A stretch of DNA of 64,000 bases from NCBI GenBank assembly GCA_011799875.1, contig CM022299.1, positions 353,134,526 through 353,198,525 on the forward strand. The letters run 5' to 3'. The notes beneath the pieces are model-generated. The model had not been told where the DNA came from, made no database searches, and was given only the letters and a program-made list of their open reading frames with translations. Positions 43,265-55,839 of the stretch are shown piece after piece. The stretch comes from Thinopyrum elongatum. Taxonomy: Eukaryota; Streptophyta; Magnoliopsida; Poales; Poaceae. The position numbers and the translations under genes are program-made. Position 1 is the first letter of the stretch; the number at the start of each line of letters is the position of its first letter.

Positions 43265-46213
43265 TAAATGATAAAAGAAATAATTTATGAAGTGTGAATG
43301 CTAGCAAAGTGCATAAGTTTGACCAATGATAATTTCAATCACTTTTCCTAGCATCATAACAACAATTCTTTCTCATAAAACTTCTGATGTTAAAGTAGCA
43401 ACCAATTCACATGTTAAGGTTCAAACAATGAATTCCCTTGAAACTCAAACCTATATTCTTAGTCACCAAACAATTGCAATTCAACTTATTCAACAGAGTC
43501 TAAGTAAGAGCTTCACATACTCAATCATCAGATAGTCTTCTATGATTGCCAGTACTCAAAGCATATTCTTAGAACAAATGGCATCCATCAAACACAGAGA
43601 AAGATAGGGGCTTAATGTTTCGCCTCCCAACTCATTTATCATAGAGATAATTGTCAACAATAATAAATCATGATCAAATATATTTGACTGGCCATATGTG
43701 CCTAGATCTTTCCCCACCACATGATGCTTGCAAACTAGAGAATAATTTAGGTTGAAATGAGAATGCATTCTATTGACTCTTGCATAAAAGTAAATACTGA
43801 AAAGTAAAAGATAGGCCCTTCGCAGAGGGAAGCAGAGGTTGTCATGCGCTTTTTATTTTTGGATGCCCAAGCTCTTAATGCAAAGGAACGTCACGTTATA
43901 TTGCCCCTTGTGATAGCAACCTTTATTATGCAGTCCGTCACTTTTATTACTTTGCCATCACAAGTTCGTACAACGCTCAATTTTCCCTTACAATAAAAGA
44001 TCAAACATATTTAGGAGCAATTTTTATTGCTTTATGCACCGATGACAACTTACTTGAAGGATCTTATTCAATCCATAAGTAGGTATGGTGGACACTCGTG
44101 TCAAGAAACTGGGTTTAAGGGTTTTTGGATGCACAAGTAGTATCTCTACTTAGTACGAATTTTTGGCTAGCAAAAGATTCTAAGCAAACACCACATGTTG
44201 GAGGATCCATAACAATATAACTTCTATGCAAATATACACAACCATAACTCATTACGTTTTCTTCCTTGTCCAACTTCAACTAATTTTCTCAAGTTTGAAA
44301 ATAATTAATGGGTATTCACAATCATAGAAGATGTCCAAGATAATATATTTATATGTGAAAGTTCTCTTCCTTATACTAATCATTCATGAATTGCTTGTAT
44401 GACCAATATTGTGATTGTCAAGCTTCAAAAATTTCACTTTCTAAACCCAATGTGAAGCTACTACTAGGCATGATATGAACATATAATTTCAACTTCATGA
44501 TATTCAATTCATTAAAAAATTTACTCATAGGATATAAGTGAAGCACAAGAGTATATGACAAACTACTCCAAAAAGATATAAGTGAAGTTCAAGCGAGTAG
44601 TTAAGTAAATGGGTAGCTATTTGAGGACTCTCTCAAATTTAAAAACATTTAGATATAAGTATTTTATTAAAACAGCAAGCAAAACAAAATAAAATGACAT
44701 TCTAAAAATAGCACACATCATGTGAAGCAACAAAAACTTAGGCTCAACCGAGGCTAACCGATAATTGTTGATGAGGAAAGGTGGGATGCCTACCGGGGCA
44801 TCCCCAAGCTTAGATGCTTGAGACTTCTTGGAATATTATCTTGGGATGCCTTGGGCATCCCCAAGCTTGAGCTTTTGTGTCTCCTTAATTCCTTTTATAT
44901 CACGGTTTCCCTAAATTTTAAAAACTTCATCCACACAAAACTCAACAAGAACTCGTGAGATAAGTTAGTATAAATCAATGCAATAACCTTATAATCCTAT
45001 ACTGTAGAAAATCATTAAAATTATTATTTAAAATTGCATAATAAATTCCTCTGCATATTTAATAATCCTATCCTCAAATAGAATCATTAAACAAGCAAAC
45101 ATATGCAAACATAACAGCAATCTGTCGAAACAGGACAGTCTGTAAATAGTGCAATTTTACTTACACTTCCCTAACTCCAAAAATTATAAAAATTGACCAC
45201 ACTGTAGAAAATTTATCATATCTTATTGTGAAAAAAAATTCAACATTTTATCACATTCTGACTTTTCTCAATAATTCACGCAATAGTGTGCAATTTTCTG
45301 TTTCCAAATAGCAACACATAGACTTGCAAAATAAGCATGGCAAAGGCTATACTTGACATTTTTATTGAAGTAAAAGATATAAAAAATTTCCAATAACATA
45401 AAGCAAATCCTAATAAAATAAAATGACGCTCCAAGCAAAATACATATTATGTGACGAATGAAAATATAGCTCCAAGTAAGGTTACCGATAATGTTGGAGA
45501 CGAAAGAGGGGATGCCTTCTAGGGCATCCCCAAGCTTAGTTGCTTGGATATTCCTTGAATATTACCTTGGGTGACTTGGGCATCCCCAAGCTTAGGGTTC
45601 TTGTCACTCCTTATTCTCCTCATATCGAGATCTCACCCAAAACTTGAAAACTTCAATCACACAAAACTTAACGAAACTTCGTGAGATGGTTAGTATGATA
45701 AAGACAAATCATTCACTTTGGTACTGTCAAGATAAGATTCATAATTGTTCTCAAACAATTCCTACTGTACTATAAAATTTCCACAATTTATAATAAGCAA
45801 TATAAGCCATAGAAACCATAAAACAAGCAAACTATGCATTGAAAACAGAATCTGTCAAAAATAGAACAGTACGTAAAGATCTGAATTTTAGTCATACTTA
45901 TGAATCTCCAAAACTCCTGAAATTTTAGGAAAACGTATGAAATTTGTATATAAATCATATTTAAATAAATCAGAGTTTTTGGACGCTCCAGTGAATTTAA
46001 ACAATTCTGTTACTGGAAGAAAAAGTTTCTGTTTTTGCACAGAATCAAGTCAACTATCATCCATACTATCCCAAAGGCTTTACTTGGCACTTTATTGAAA
46101 CAAAAGCTATAAAACATAATTACTACAGTAGCTTAATCATGTAAACACACAAAAAAAAAGGTAAAAGTGTTGGGTTGTCTCCCAACAAGCACTTTTCTTT
46201 AAGGCCTTTTTAG
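43265..46213 (-). repeat. Noncoding internal region with a ~726-bp diverged duplication and four PPT-like motifs
   Basis: The minus-strand core AAGCTTGGGGATGC occurs in two pairs, at 44798-44811 with 44855-44868 and at 45524-45537 with 45580-45593. Spacing within pairs is 57 and 56 bases; the pairs are 726 apart. The flanks also match in order (ACACAAAACT, CTCGTGAGAT / TTCGTGAGAT, AACAAGCAAAC, AATCTGTC, GACAG / AACAG), so about 44640-45360 and 45360-46100 are two old copies of one block. No coding frame. Confidence 0.75.
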
Positions 46214-46218
46214 CCAGG

Positions 46219-47923
46219 TGATACGTCTCCAACGTATCTATAATTTATGAAGTATTCATGCCGTTATATTATCATTCTTGGATGTTTTACAATTATTTTA
46301 TAGCAACTTTATATCATTTTTTGGGACTAACCTATTGACATAGTTCCCAGTGCCAGTTGTTGTTTTTTGCTTGTTTTTTACATCGCAGAAAATCAATACC
46401 AAACGGAGTCCAAATATGGCGAAACTTTTTGGAGATTTTTTCTGGACCAGAAGACACCCGGTGGGCCAAAGAAGTACCAGAGGAGAGCTCCGAGGAGAGC
46501 ACAACCCACCAGGGCGCGCCTGGGGGCCCAGGCGTGCCCAGGTGGGTTGTGCCCACCTCGATGGCCTCCCGCACCGCCTCTTCGCCCTATAAATTCCCAA
46601 ATATTCCAAAAACCCTCGGGGTAACCCTAGATCAGAAGTTCCGCCGCCGCAGGCCTCTGTAGCCATGAAAAACCAATCTAGACCTTATTCCGGCACCCTG
46701 CCGGAGGGGGAAATCATCATCGGTGGCCATCTTCATCATCCCTATGGTCTCCATGATGAGGAGGGAGTAGTCCACCCTCAGGGCTGAGGGTTTGTACCAG
46801 TAGCTATGTGTTTAATCTCTCTCTCTCTCTCTCGTGTCCTTGAGATGGCACAATCTTGATGTATCGTGGGCTTTGTTAATATAGTTGGATCATATGGTGT
46901 TTCTCCCTCTCTATCTTGTTGTGATGAATTGAGTTTTCCCTTTGAGATTTCATTTTATCGGATTGAATATTTTTATGGATTTGAGAGCACTTGATATATG
47001 TCTTGCATATGAATACCCGTGGTGACAATGGGGTATTATATTGATTCACTTGATATATGTTTTGGCACTCAACTCGTAGATTCCCGAGGTGACATTGGGG
47101 TAATCTATGCATAGGGGTTGATGCATGTTTTCGTCCTTGTTTCGCCGGTAGAAATCTTGGGACACTCTTTGAGGTTCTTTGTGTTGGATCGAGTATTATG
47201 AATCTGAAATTGTTTGATGCATATCGTATAATTAACTCATGGATACTTGTGGTGACATTGGAGTATCTAGGTGACATTAGAGTTGGTTGATGCGTATCAT
47301 ATGGTGTTATTTTAGTACGAACTCTTGGATAGATCGAACGGAAAGAATAACTTTGTGTTATTTTAGTACGAACTCTTGAATAGATCGAACGGAAAGAATA
47401 ACTTTAAGGTGGTTTTGTACCCTACAAACAATTTCTTCTTATGTTCTCCGCTAGATAAGAACTTTGGAGTGATTCTTCATCGCACGTTGAGGGATGGTTA
47501 TATGATCCAATTAGATTAGCATTGTTGAGAGATTGTACTAGCGAAAGTACGGACCCTAGGCCTTGTTTTCAAGCATTGCAATACCATTTATGCTCCGTTT
47601 TATCACTTGCTACCTTTCTGTTTTTATTTATTCAGATTATAAAAATATATTTCTACCATCCATATTACACTTTTATCACCATCTCTTCGCCGAACTAGTG
47701 CACCTATACAATTTGCCATTGTATTGGGTGTGTTGGGGACACAAGAGACTTTTTGTTATTTGGTTGCAGGGTTGTTTGAGGGAGACCATCTTCATCCTAC
47801 GCCTCCCACGGATTGATAAACCTTAGGTCATCCACTTGAGGGAAAATTGCTACTGTCCTACAAAACTCTGCGCTTGGAGGCCCAACACGAATGTACAAGA
47901 ATAAAGTTGCGTAGTAGACATCA
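46219..47923 (+). repeat. Solo LTR nested in the minus element, mosaic of two LTR types
   Basis: 1705 bp, starting TGATACGTCTCC and ending GTAGACATCA. It is flanked by CCAGG and CTAGG, a five-base duplication with one change, and has no internal region. The first ~45 bases and everything after about 46620 resemble the LTRs of the surrounding minus element. The part between about 46263 and 46620 resembles instead the LTR of the 34156 element (ATTATCATTCTTGGATG, then the TATAAATTCCC block). A CT microsatellite is at about 46817-46831. It arose by recombination between LTRs of a full element. Confidence 0.88.
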
Positions 47924-49995
47924 CTAGGCATGATGATTTCAATGATGCTCACATAAAAGATAAGAATCAAAACATAACAAGAGAGCATCATGAAGCATAT
48001 GACTAGCACATTTAACTCTAACCCACTTCCTATGCATAGGGATTTTGTGAGCAAACAATTTATGGGAGCAAGAATCAACTAGCATAGGAAGGCAAAACAA
48101 GCAAAATTCAAGATTTTCAACACATAGAGAGGAAACTTGATATTATTGCAATATGTAAAAGCATATGTTCCCCTCTCATAATAATTTTCAGTAGCATCAT
48201 GAATGAATTCAACAATATAACTATCACATAAATCATTCTTTTCATGATCCACAAGCATAGAAATTTTCTTACTCTCCACACAAGCAAATTTATTCTCATG
48301 AATAGTGGTGGGAGCAAACTCAACAAAATAACTATCATGTGATTGGAAATTAAAATCATGATGACAAGTTTCATGGTTATCATTATTCAATATATCATAC
48401 ATGTCATCACCATAATCATCATATATAGCAACTTTGTTATCTCTACTCCTAATGGAGGAGTTGGTAGTCTCCGCAGTTTAATTTCGTCTGTTTTTTTTTC
48501 ATCTCGTCGCCCACCACCAGAACGGAAAAAAACCATAGGCCGCGGCTCCTCTCTCGATTGACTCCTTCCCGATGGAACCCACAGGCACATACGCATGCCA
48601 CAGCCTCCTCATCCTCCCACGATCGCCCCCAATGCCGCCTGCAGTCAATGCCGGCCAGCCGCCCACCAGATTCCTTGCCGATTCTTCTTCACGCGCCACT
48701 GCCTCCCTTGCGAGGACGCCCCATCACGGGTCTCCGTCGGCACCATGATGGCTGTGGCCTCCCCCCCCCACACTGACGCTCCAGATCCACCTGTCGTTGA
48801 CCCCCTCTACATCAGTGATCGGTCAAGGCAGGGGGCGTGGCGCTATCCATCTTTCCGCGTGTACGGCGGTCGGTGCCTGCGTCCGTGTATCCCGCGCCAA
48901 GGGTGTCGTATTCATCTCAAGGAGGTCCTCTCAGTCCTTCCCAGCGACGGTGCCGAGCCGGGATCCCTCCTCCCATAGATCCGTTGATCCATGGTCAGAT
49001 CTCAAGGAGAAGGGTCGTGCGGCGGTGCCACCATCGGTGGCTGCACTGGAAGGTCTCCGGCACCTGCTCCAATCAGATGCAGCCGGACCCGTCCAGTGAG
49101 TGTTGCACGTGCATCTGGACAAAGGCAACGGCTTGGCCAGCCCGGTCAGTCCATACCCCGGCGGCCGGCGTCCACACTGTCTCCCTGCCCCTGGTCTTCG
49201 TCTGCCACACCACCCATTGCGGTAATAAATCTCAAACCATGTCCTTTTCCTTGAGATGAACTACAAAACTCCTATTGTGTTAGATCTTGCTGAATGTCTT
49301 GCCAGATATGTGTGCTACTCCTGTTGTGCATTTGCTGGGTAAGCCGCTGCTTGTGCAAAATATGCCTACTACTACCCGGGCTCACATGACCCAGAGGAGG
49401 AAGGAGCTGCACAAGGAATCACTGCTAGAAGACTCAAGACGACATTGAAGAGTCCTGGACTCCAGGCCAAGTTCCGCAAGGAAGCATCAATGTGAGCTAG
49501 CCAAGGGTTCAGACTGATGTGCGCCTTGATTCTCGCTGATTCATGATTTTGACTCAACCAAGCAGCGTTGGCGCTCATGAAGGAGAACCCGCTGTTCCTA
49601 GAGGCCTGACGCACGGTAGATCACAAGTCCTCCAGCAGGTGGAGCTGGTTCAGGTACCACGAGTCCACGAGCACCCTCCACGACAAGCAGGTTCCAGTTG
49701 TGCCAAGTCTGCCTGTTACTGCTATCCATACTATCCCCCTAGCAAAATAAGTTTATCTGATACCTCGACGGCTCACACTTCTGCAAGTCACCCATTTATT
49801 TAGTGTTGGTCTGGGGAATTTTTTAAGTTGATGTCTATACCTTCATGTTTTTCCTCGTGAAATATCTTCATGTTTTTGAGATTACATAATTTTTTGAACA
49901 CTGGATTTTCGTATGTCTTGGTTTCTACATTTGTGAAACTGAAAGCTATTATCATCAGACAAAAATATAATTTTCTTTTGTTGCTATCGTGTGTT

Positions 49996-50058
49996 TAATC
50001 CCTCCGTCCCAAAATAAGTGTCGCTATCAACGACACTTATTTTGGGACGGAGGGAGTA
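49996..50058. mobile_element. Miniature Stowaway-like MITE, nearly pure palindrome
   Basis: Arms of 25 bp match perfectly (TCCCTCCGTCCCAAAATAAG... at 49999-50023 and its complement at 50031-50055) around a 7-base loop, with TA at both edges. CTCCCTCCGTCCCAAAATAAG is the familiar Stowaway terminus of grasses. At about 60 bp this is an extreme deletion derivative. It lies in the Helitron. Confidence 0.88.
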
Positions 50059-51067
50059 GTTGTTTCCCACAAACAGTGCTATTTTGAGTCTCAGAATCTA
50101 AATCATCTTCTAAGGTTCTAACAAACTCTGATCACCACCTTTATGAATATGCTACACAAATAAAGGATATTGTTAAGATCTTTATTACCTTATCTTTTTT
50201 TAGTTCACTGTTTGCAGCCTCACCAATTTTGGCGGCCCCAACAATTATGTTCTGAAAATTACAATTAGCTGCTCAATGGAAAACCTTACCTGAAGTAATA
50301 GAACTACATTGTAATATTGTGACTATAGTGTTGCTAGAGAACTGATTGACAATAGTGTCAACTAGGTATGTATTTTTTTTCTAGATTAAAGGCAAGTATG
50401 CTTCCTCCTCCGTGCTGCTTAAGTCATTTACTTCATATTGATATGTTAGAGCCTAGAGAAGAAAACTGAATGTTTTTGCAGGAAACGTTTTAGCACCAAT
50501 ATCCTATAACCTGTATTTGCCACTATAATCCGAGTCTGCAAATCATGTTTCATGGTTAAAATAGTATTGTTTGTTTCTACCACATAATGGTTGCTTTTAC
50601 TGTTCGAAATTTGCATTAGTAGTTGATATAGTGATTAGATCAACCTTGCAGTACTAATGGGCTCCTTTTAGCCTTGCTTATATGGTCAGCTTTTGGAAAT
50701 AATTGATCATGTTTTCCTCCTTTGGATCAGAAAACTAGAAGTAGGATATGTCTAAGCTGAGAGTGGTTTTAGATCTTAACATCACACAAGAAAGGCTCCA
50801 ATCCCCTTCTAGATATACATTTGTGTCCTATGTGTTCTCTTCGTAATTCTTATGATTTTTAGTAGAATAGAGAGTTATTAAGCCTTCAAATTAGCATGTG
50901 TGGACATTTGATTGAATCAAGTCCTCCTTTTAGTTGAAAGAGGAAGCATAGTAAATGCATTTTTTTGTGTCTTCTACTTAGTTAGACTTGCTCAATCCTA
51001 ACTTGATGATTTTCTAGGATTTGACACATCTCCACTTGCAAGGCTACAACAAGATTTAGTCCTTAGA

Positions 51068-51568
51068 TTGATTAATTACACACACATACAAGGGAATATA
51101 TCACTTGAATTGTGTGATTTGCATCGAAAAGAACATCGAGATAGCATCAAAGCACACGCACCGCTTTATAGTCCACATCAACAAACCGTTGGCGAGCATG
51201 TTGAGACCATGAGCCCACATGGGACCTCCAAAGAACTTGAAAATCACCGATATTTCCCGCAAGGTTGTGGTGAATTAAAGGTATGTACAACTTGCATTAC
51301 CGCTTGCGTATATTTTCTCTGAAGATGACCATAATTGTGTCATGCCACTTGTTGTTCTTTGGCAGAGATTAAATCAATCCAGAGATGTTGTAAATTTGAA
51401 CCCCATGCTTGGAGAGACGATGCCGTTGACTACCGCAACGATGAGCAAGGTGGTGAATACCCGCTAGAGCTATTTGAGGTCTTTGAGAGCCATAAGCAGA
51501 GCCTGTCAGGCTCTAAGAGTGGGAGAACTTCTAGCACCAGTCAACGGCCAGATCATCAACCATGTAAG
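51068..51568 (+). pseudogene. Possible captured two-exon gene fragment in the Helitron
   Basis: An open stretch ends at a good donor (AAAG|GTATGT, exon end 51280). The intron 51281-51365 ends TTTGGCAG, and the next exon 51366-51568 ends at AAG|GTATGT. The first splice keeps phase (MINYTHIQGNISLELC... to GELK, then RLNQSRDVVNLN), but the second exon meets a TAG at 51465-51467. I do not recognise the protein. Helitrons often carry host gene pieces; this fits, but could be chance. Confidence 0.35.
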
Positions 51569-54203
51569 GTATGTGTTTTCTGTATTCGTCTGTTCTTCTC
51601 AATCATGTATGACCAGGCAAGTACTTTTTTTCTATATTACAATATTTTGGAAAATATAAGAAGACGCCAATAATTCAACACATGCAACTTCCATTGTATA
51701 AAAGCTTCATATATTTGAATAGTCAAACTTTATCAATATCCGCAAACAACACTCATGTACTCAATATCATGTCTTTTCATGAAGATTAAAAGAAGAGATA
51801 AGGTGAACCACATGGCAAGATCTCAAATAACTGAATATGCATGCGTATATAAAACGACTAGATATGCAATCCAACAAGGTATACATCCGTTCTAATCATG
51901 CATCTTTCGCAGGGGCTACATGTAAGTTAAACTTCCTTACTATATTTGTCAGAAATAAAAATACATGTCCCTGATGATTGTGAGAGGTCTATTTGAAAAT
52001 ATATAAAAAGCAAAAGTGACTGCTAATAACAATTTAAAAGTTCACAAAAACTGTAAAATACTCATATGACAAATACTCGAGTAGAGATTTGAATGTGATA
52101 GAGCATTATTAAAGCTCCATTTAACATCTTTGTCCTACATATTAAAATGTACAATATTATGTTTGTGCTTAGCATTCTTTATGTAGGTCCATCCGGTCCA
52201 TGTTTGATTTTATCCTGAATTTATTTATGATACAACTCTGGCTGCATGTTTGATTCTAAAATATTATGCCCCCCTTATGTAGGTCCACTGGTCTAGAGGT
52301 GCAAGGCAAACACCCAGAGGTCTTCGAGAGGCTTGTTTAGATGGAGCTTAGAGCCAGATCTAAGCAGATACACCAGCCATAGCTGGCCCTATGCCGGGTG
52401 GTGGCATGTATGAGCCCGAGCTCGACATGAACATGAGGCATAGATGATGGACGAAGAACGACTTTGTTGTATCCATCGACGCCATATCCTTTGCCAAAGC
52501 AAACCACCTTCTCTTGTGTCCATGAACTTGCGTTAGCATTTAGTGAATCATGCAATAGCTACAAGATAACTTGTTGGGGGAGTTTCCATAGTGCTGGTGT
52601 TACATGTATGTACTTTGTGTCTGAAATGGACAGATGGGTGTTGTACTGCTATTGAGAAAGGAGTACTTGCATATGTATTTTATCTTGCAAGTTTCTGCCT
52701 AACCAAAAATAGTAGATTTGATATTCAATCATATACGAGTACTCACGAAAGAACTTGCTTTATTTTCTGTTACACAACAGGTCTACAGTTCCAACATCTC
52801 AACCAGGACGTGCTGAGATGGTCAAAACTTGCATGCTCCTTGCATGTTTTCTTACGATGTTCGCTGCCATGCTAACATTCTACTGATATGTCCCACATTG
52901 TAACGACCGGTCGCTAACGCCGGTGTAGTTTGGATAGTGACATGCAACTATGATGATTAATTGGTTTTTGAACTTCCCATTCTTGGTCAAGTAACATTTA
53001 AAATCTGCACTTCTCAATTATAACAATAGCAACAATAAGCTTAAATTGTCATGTGAACCTCATGAAACCTGATTCGTTCATTGGACGTGCGGTTTAATTT
53101 TTCTTTTTGTTCATTATTATTTTCTTGATTGTAGTATCAATGCAATATTAATCAAATATCAATATTTCAGCTAGATTTTTTTATTAGGTTTTAGATTGTT
53201 TTCCCCGGTACCTTGAACATTTTAAATCTTATATCTTTAGGTTCTCGTATCTAGCTCATGGCTTCAACTTTTGTTGAACGGAAACTTAAGGTTCATTTAA
53301 AAGAGAGGGGTTCAGCAAAAAATGTTCCGCTGCGGTGGAAAATCGAGCAGGAAGGGGAGGGTTCGGCAGGAAAAGGGAAGGGTGTGTCGTGGGTTGGGGT
53401 TTTGTGTTGGGACCGAGTGTTCAAACAACCACATTTCTCCCCCACATATGGCTGGATTTGGGGAGCCCGGACCATTGAGATGGTTAAATTTTGAGGAGCC
53501 CACTCGACGCCTGTTTGATGTCTGAACACATCTGGCGTATGAGGGAGAAATAAGCTTCGACCTTGAAACGATCTTAATCGTTTGTTAAATTCATTGATAT
53601 GCACAATAGCCCGTGGCAACGCACGGGCGTTCTACTAGTCATAGTCAATTGAAACCTCTTCCAAAATAGTGGATTCATCATTAAATAAAGTCATGACCTC
53701 TCCAAATCCACTTTCATAATTATTACAATAAGATTCAACACCCTCCAAAATAGTGGGATCATCACTACATAAAGTTGACACTCTTCCAAACCCACTTTCA
53801 TCAATATAATCATCATAAATAGGAGGCATGCAATCATCATAATAAATTTTCTCATCAAAACTTGGGGGAATAAAAATATCATCTTCATCAAACATAGCAT
53901 CCCTAAGCTTATGGCTTTGCATATCACTAGCATCATGGATATTCAAAGAATTCATACTAGCAACATTGCAATCATGCTCATCATTCAAAGATTATATGTC
54001 AAACATTTTATTGAATTCTTCTTCTATCAATTGAGCACAATTTTCCTTTACATCATTTTCAAGAAAGACATGATAAAGACGAATAATATGAGGCCACCTC
54101 AATACCATTTTTTTAGTTTTCTTTTACGAACCAAACTAGTGATAAAACAAGAAACTAAAAGATTCAATTGCAAGATCTAAAGATATACCTTCAAGCACTC
54201 ACC

Positions 54204-54221
54204 TCCCTGGCAACGGCGCCA
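54204..54221 (-). other. Primer-binding site of the minus element, tRNA-Asp type
   Basis: Minus strand TGGCGCCGTTGCCAGGGA differs at one base from the complement of the tRNA-Asp 3' end. It lies 10 bases inside the LTR. Confidence 0.87.
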
Positions 54222-54231
54222 GAAAAGAGCT

Positions 54232-55839
54232 TGATGTCTACTACACAACTTGTTCTTGTAGACTCGTATTGGGCCTCCAAGCGCAGAGTTTTGTAGGACA
54301 GTAGCAATTTTCCCTCAAGTGGATGACCTAAGGTTTATCAATTTGTGGGAGGCGTAGGATGAAGATGGTCTCTATCAAACAACCCTGCAACCAAATAACA
54401 GAAAGTCTCTTGTGTCCCCAACACACCAAATACAATGGAAATTTGTATAGGTGCACTAGTTCAGCGAAGAGATGGTGATACAAGCGTAGTAATGATAGTA
54501 GATATTGATTTTTGTAATAGGAATAATAAAAAACAGCAAGGTAGCGATTGATAAAACAGAGCACAAACGGTATTGCAATGCTTGAAAATGAGGCCTAGGG
54601 TCCGTACTTTTACTAGTGCAATCTCTCAAGAATGCTAATATAATTGGATCATATAACCTTCCCTCAACGTGCGATGAAGAATCACTCCAAAGTTCCTAAC
54701 TAGCGGAGAACATAAGAAGAAATTGTTTGTAGGGTACAAAACCACCTCAAAGCTATTCTTTCCGATCAACCTACCCTAGAGTTTGTACTAAAATAACACC
54801 AAGCTATTCTTTCCGATCGATCTAACCAAGAGTTCGTACTAAAATAACACCATATGATACACATCAACCAACTCTAATGTCACCTAGATACTCCAATGTC
54901 ACCGCGAGTATCCGTGAGTTGATTATGCAATGTGCATCAAACAATTTCAGATTCATAATACTCAATCCAACACAAAGAACCTCAAAGAGTGCCCCAAGAT
55001 TTCTACCGAAGAAACAAGGACGCAAACATGCATCAACCCCTATGCATAGATTACCCCAATGTCACCTCGGGAATCCGTGAGTTGAGTGCCAAGACATAGA
55101 TCAAGTGCTCTCAAATCCATAAAAGTATTCAATCCGATAAAATGAAATCTCAAAGGGAAAACTCAATTCATCACAGCAGGATAGAGAGGGGAAAACACCA
55201 TATGATCCAATTATATTAACAAAGCCCGTGATACATCAAGATCGTGCCATCTCAAGAACACGAGAGAGAGAGAGAGATTAAACACATAGCTACTGGTACA
55301 AACCCTCAGCCCGAGGGTGGACTACTCCCTCCTCATCATGGTGGTCGTCGGGATGATGAAGATGGCCTGGTGATGATTTCCCCCTCCGGCAGGGTGTCGG
55401 AACAGGGTCTAGATTGGTTTTTCATGGCTACAGAGGCTTGCGGCGGCGGAACTTCTAATCTAGGGTTATTACTGATGGTTTCTCTTTTTATAGGATTTTT
55501 CAGCGTTGGAATCACGCGAAGATGGGCCTCGAGGTGGGCACAACCCACCTGGGCGTGCCTGGGCCTCGTGGCGCGTCCAGGTGTCTTGTGCTCACTTCCT
55601 TCAACTTTTGGTCCTCCCACGAAGCTTCTAGTGCCTCTTTTGTTCCAAAAAAAATCGTCAAAAAGTTTCGTTGCATTTGGAGAACTTTTATTTCTGCACA
55701 AAAAACAACACCACGGTAGTTCTGCTGAAAACAGCGTCAGTCCGGGTTAGTTCCATCCAAATCATACCAAAACCTTATAAAATTGTTGTAAACATGGCAT
55801 GAATACTTCATAAATTATAGATACATTGGAGACGTATCA
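54232..55839 (-). repeat. 5' LTR of the minus element
   Basis: 1608 bp, matching 41616-43226. A minus-strand TATAAAAAG box is at 55484-55492. GTTCG follows at 55840-55844. Confidence 0.94.

Larger units (their letters stand above)
48440..53638 (+). mobile_element. Non-autonomous Helitron (5.2 kb)
   Basis: It begins TCTCTACTCC after an A (48439) and ends CTAG (53635-53638) before a T (53639), the A^T insertion without duplication that defines Helitrons. A perfect 7-bp hairpin, GCCCGTG-GCAACG-CACGGGC at 53609-53628, lies six bases before the terminal CTAG, the standard 3' signal. Removing it exactly rejoins the minus-strand ORF frame. There is no Rep/helicase. Contents: a GC-rich exon-like stretch (about 48543-49260), a small MITE, exon-like fragments near 51068-51568, and otherwise A/T-rich noncoding DNA. 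Confidence 0.93.
47924..54115 (-). pseudogene. Acidic ORF of the minus element, split by the Helitron
   Basis: Minus strand. The frame is readable from about 54115 (WPHIIRLYHVFLEND). A stop follows near 53996, then the frame runs from 53988 (MNDEHDCNVASMNS) through Asp/Glu-rich repeats (DESGFGRVSTL, YESGFGEVMTL) to 53639. After the Helitron it continues at 48439 (NKVAIYDDYGDDMYDI) to a TAG at 48079-48081, and on through a hydrophobic tail (VLVICFMMLSCYVLILIFY) to 47924, where the solo LTR is inserted. It is not gag, protease or polymerase. Such acidic ORFs occupy the gag-pol position in some non-autonomous Triticeae elements; function unknown. The exact frame continuity across 48439/53639 is good evidence for the Helitron ends. 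Confidence 0.72.
41616..55839 (-). mobile_element. Athila-like LTR retrotransposon, minus strand, with nested solo LTR and Helitron
   Basis: LTRs are at 41616-43226 and 54232-55839. GTTCG lies on both sides (41611-41615 and 55840-55844), an exact duplication. The primer site is left of the right-hand LTR, so the element reads right to left. Taking out the solo LTR (1705 bp plus duplication) and the Helitron (5199 bp) leaves about 7.3 kb. It has an acidic non-gag-pol ORF, PPT-like repeats and a diverged internal duplication, but no polymerase or integrase, so it was non-autonomous. Confidence 0.95.

Noticed and set aside
47797..48078. Separate 93-codon minus-strand gene
   Set aside because: It is the continuation of the minus element's acidic ORF after a TAG, and it runs into the solo LTR.
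49996..50058. Palindrome as a microRNA precursor
   Set aside because: Matches Stowaway MITE termini with TA edges; perfect short arms are explained by the transposon.
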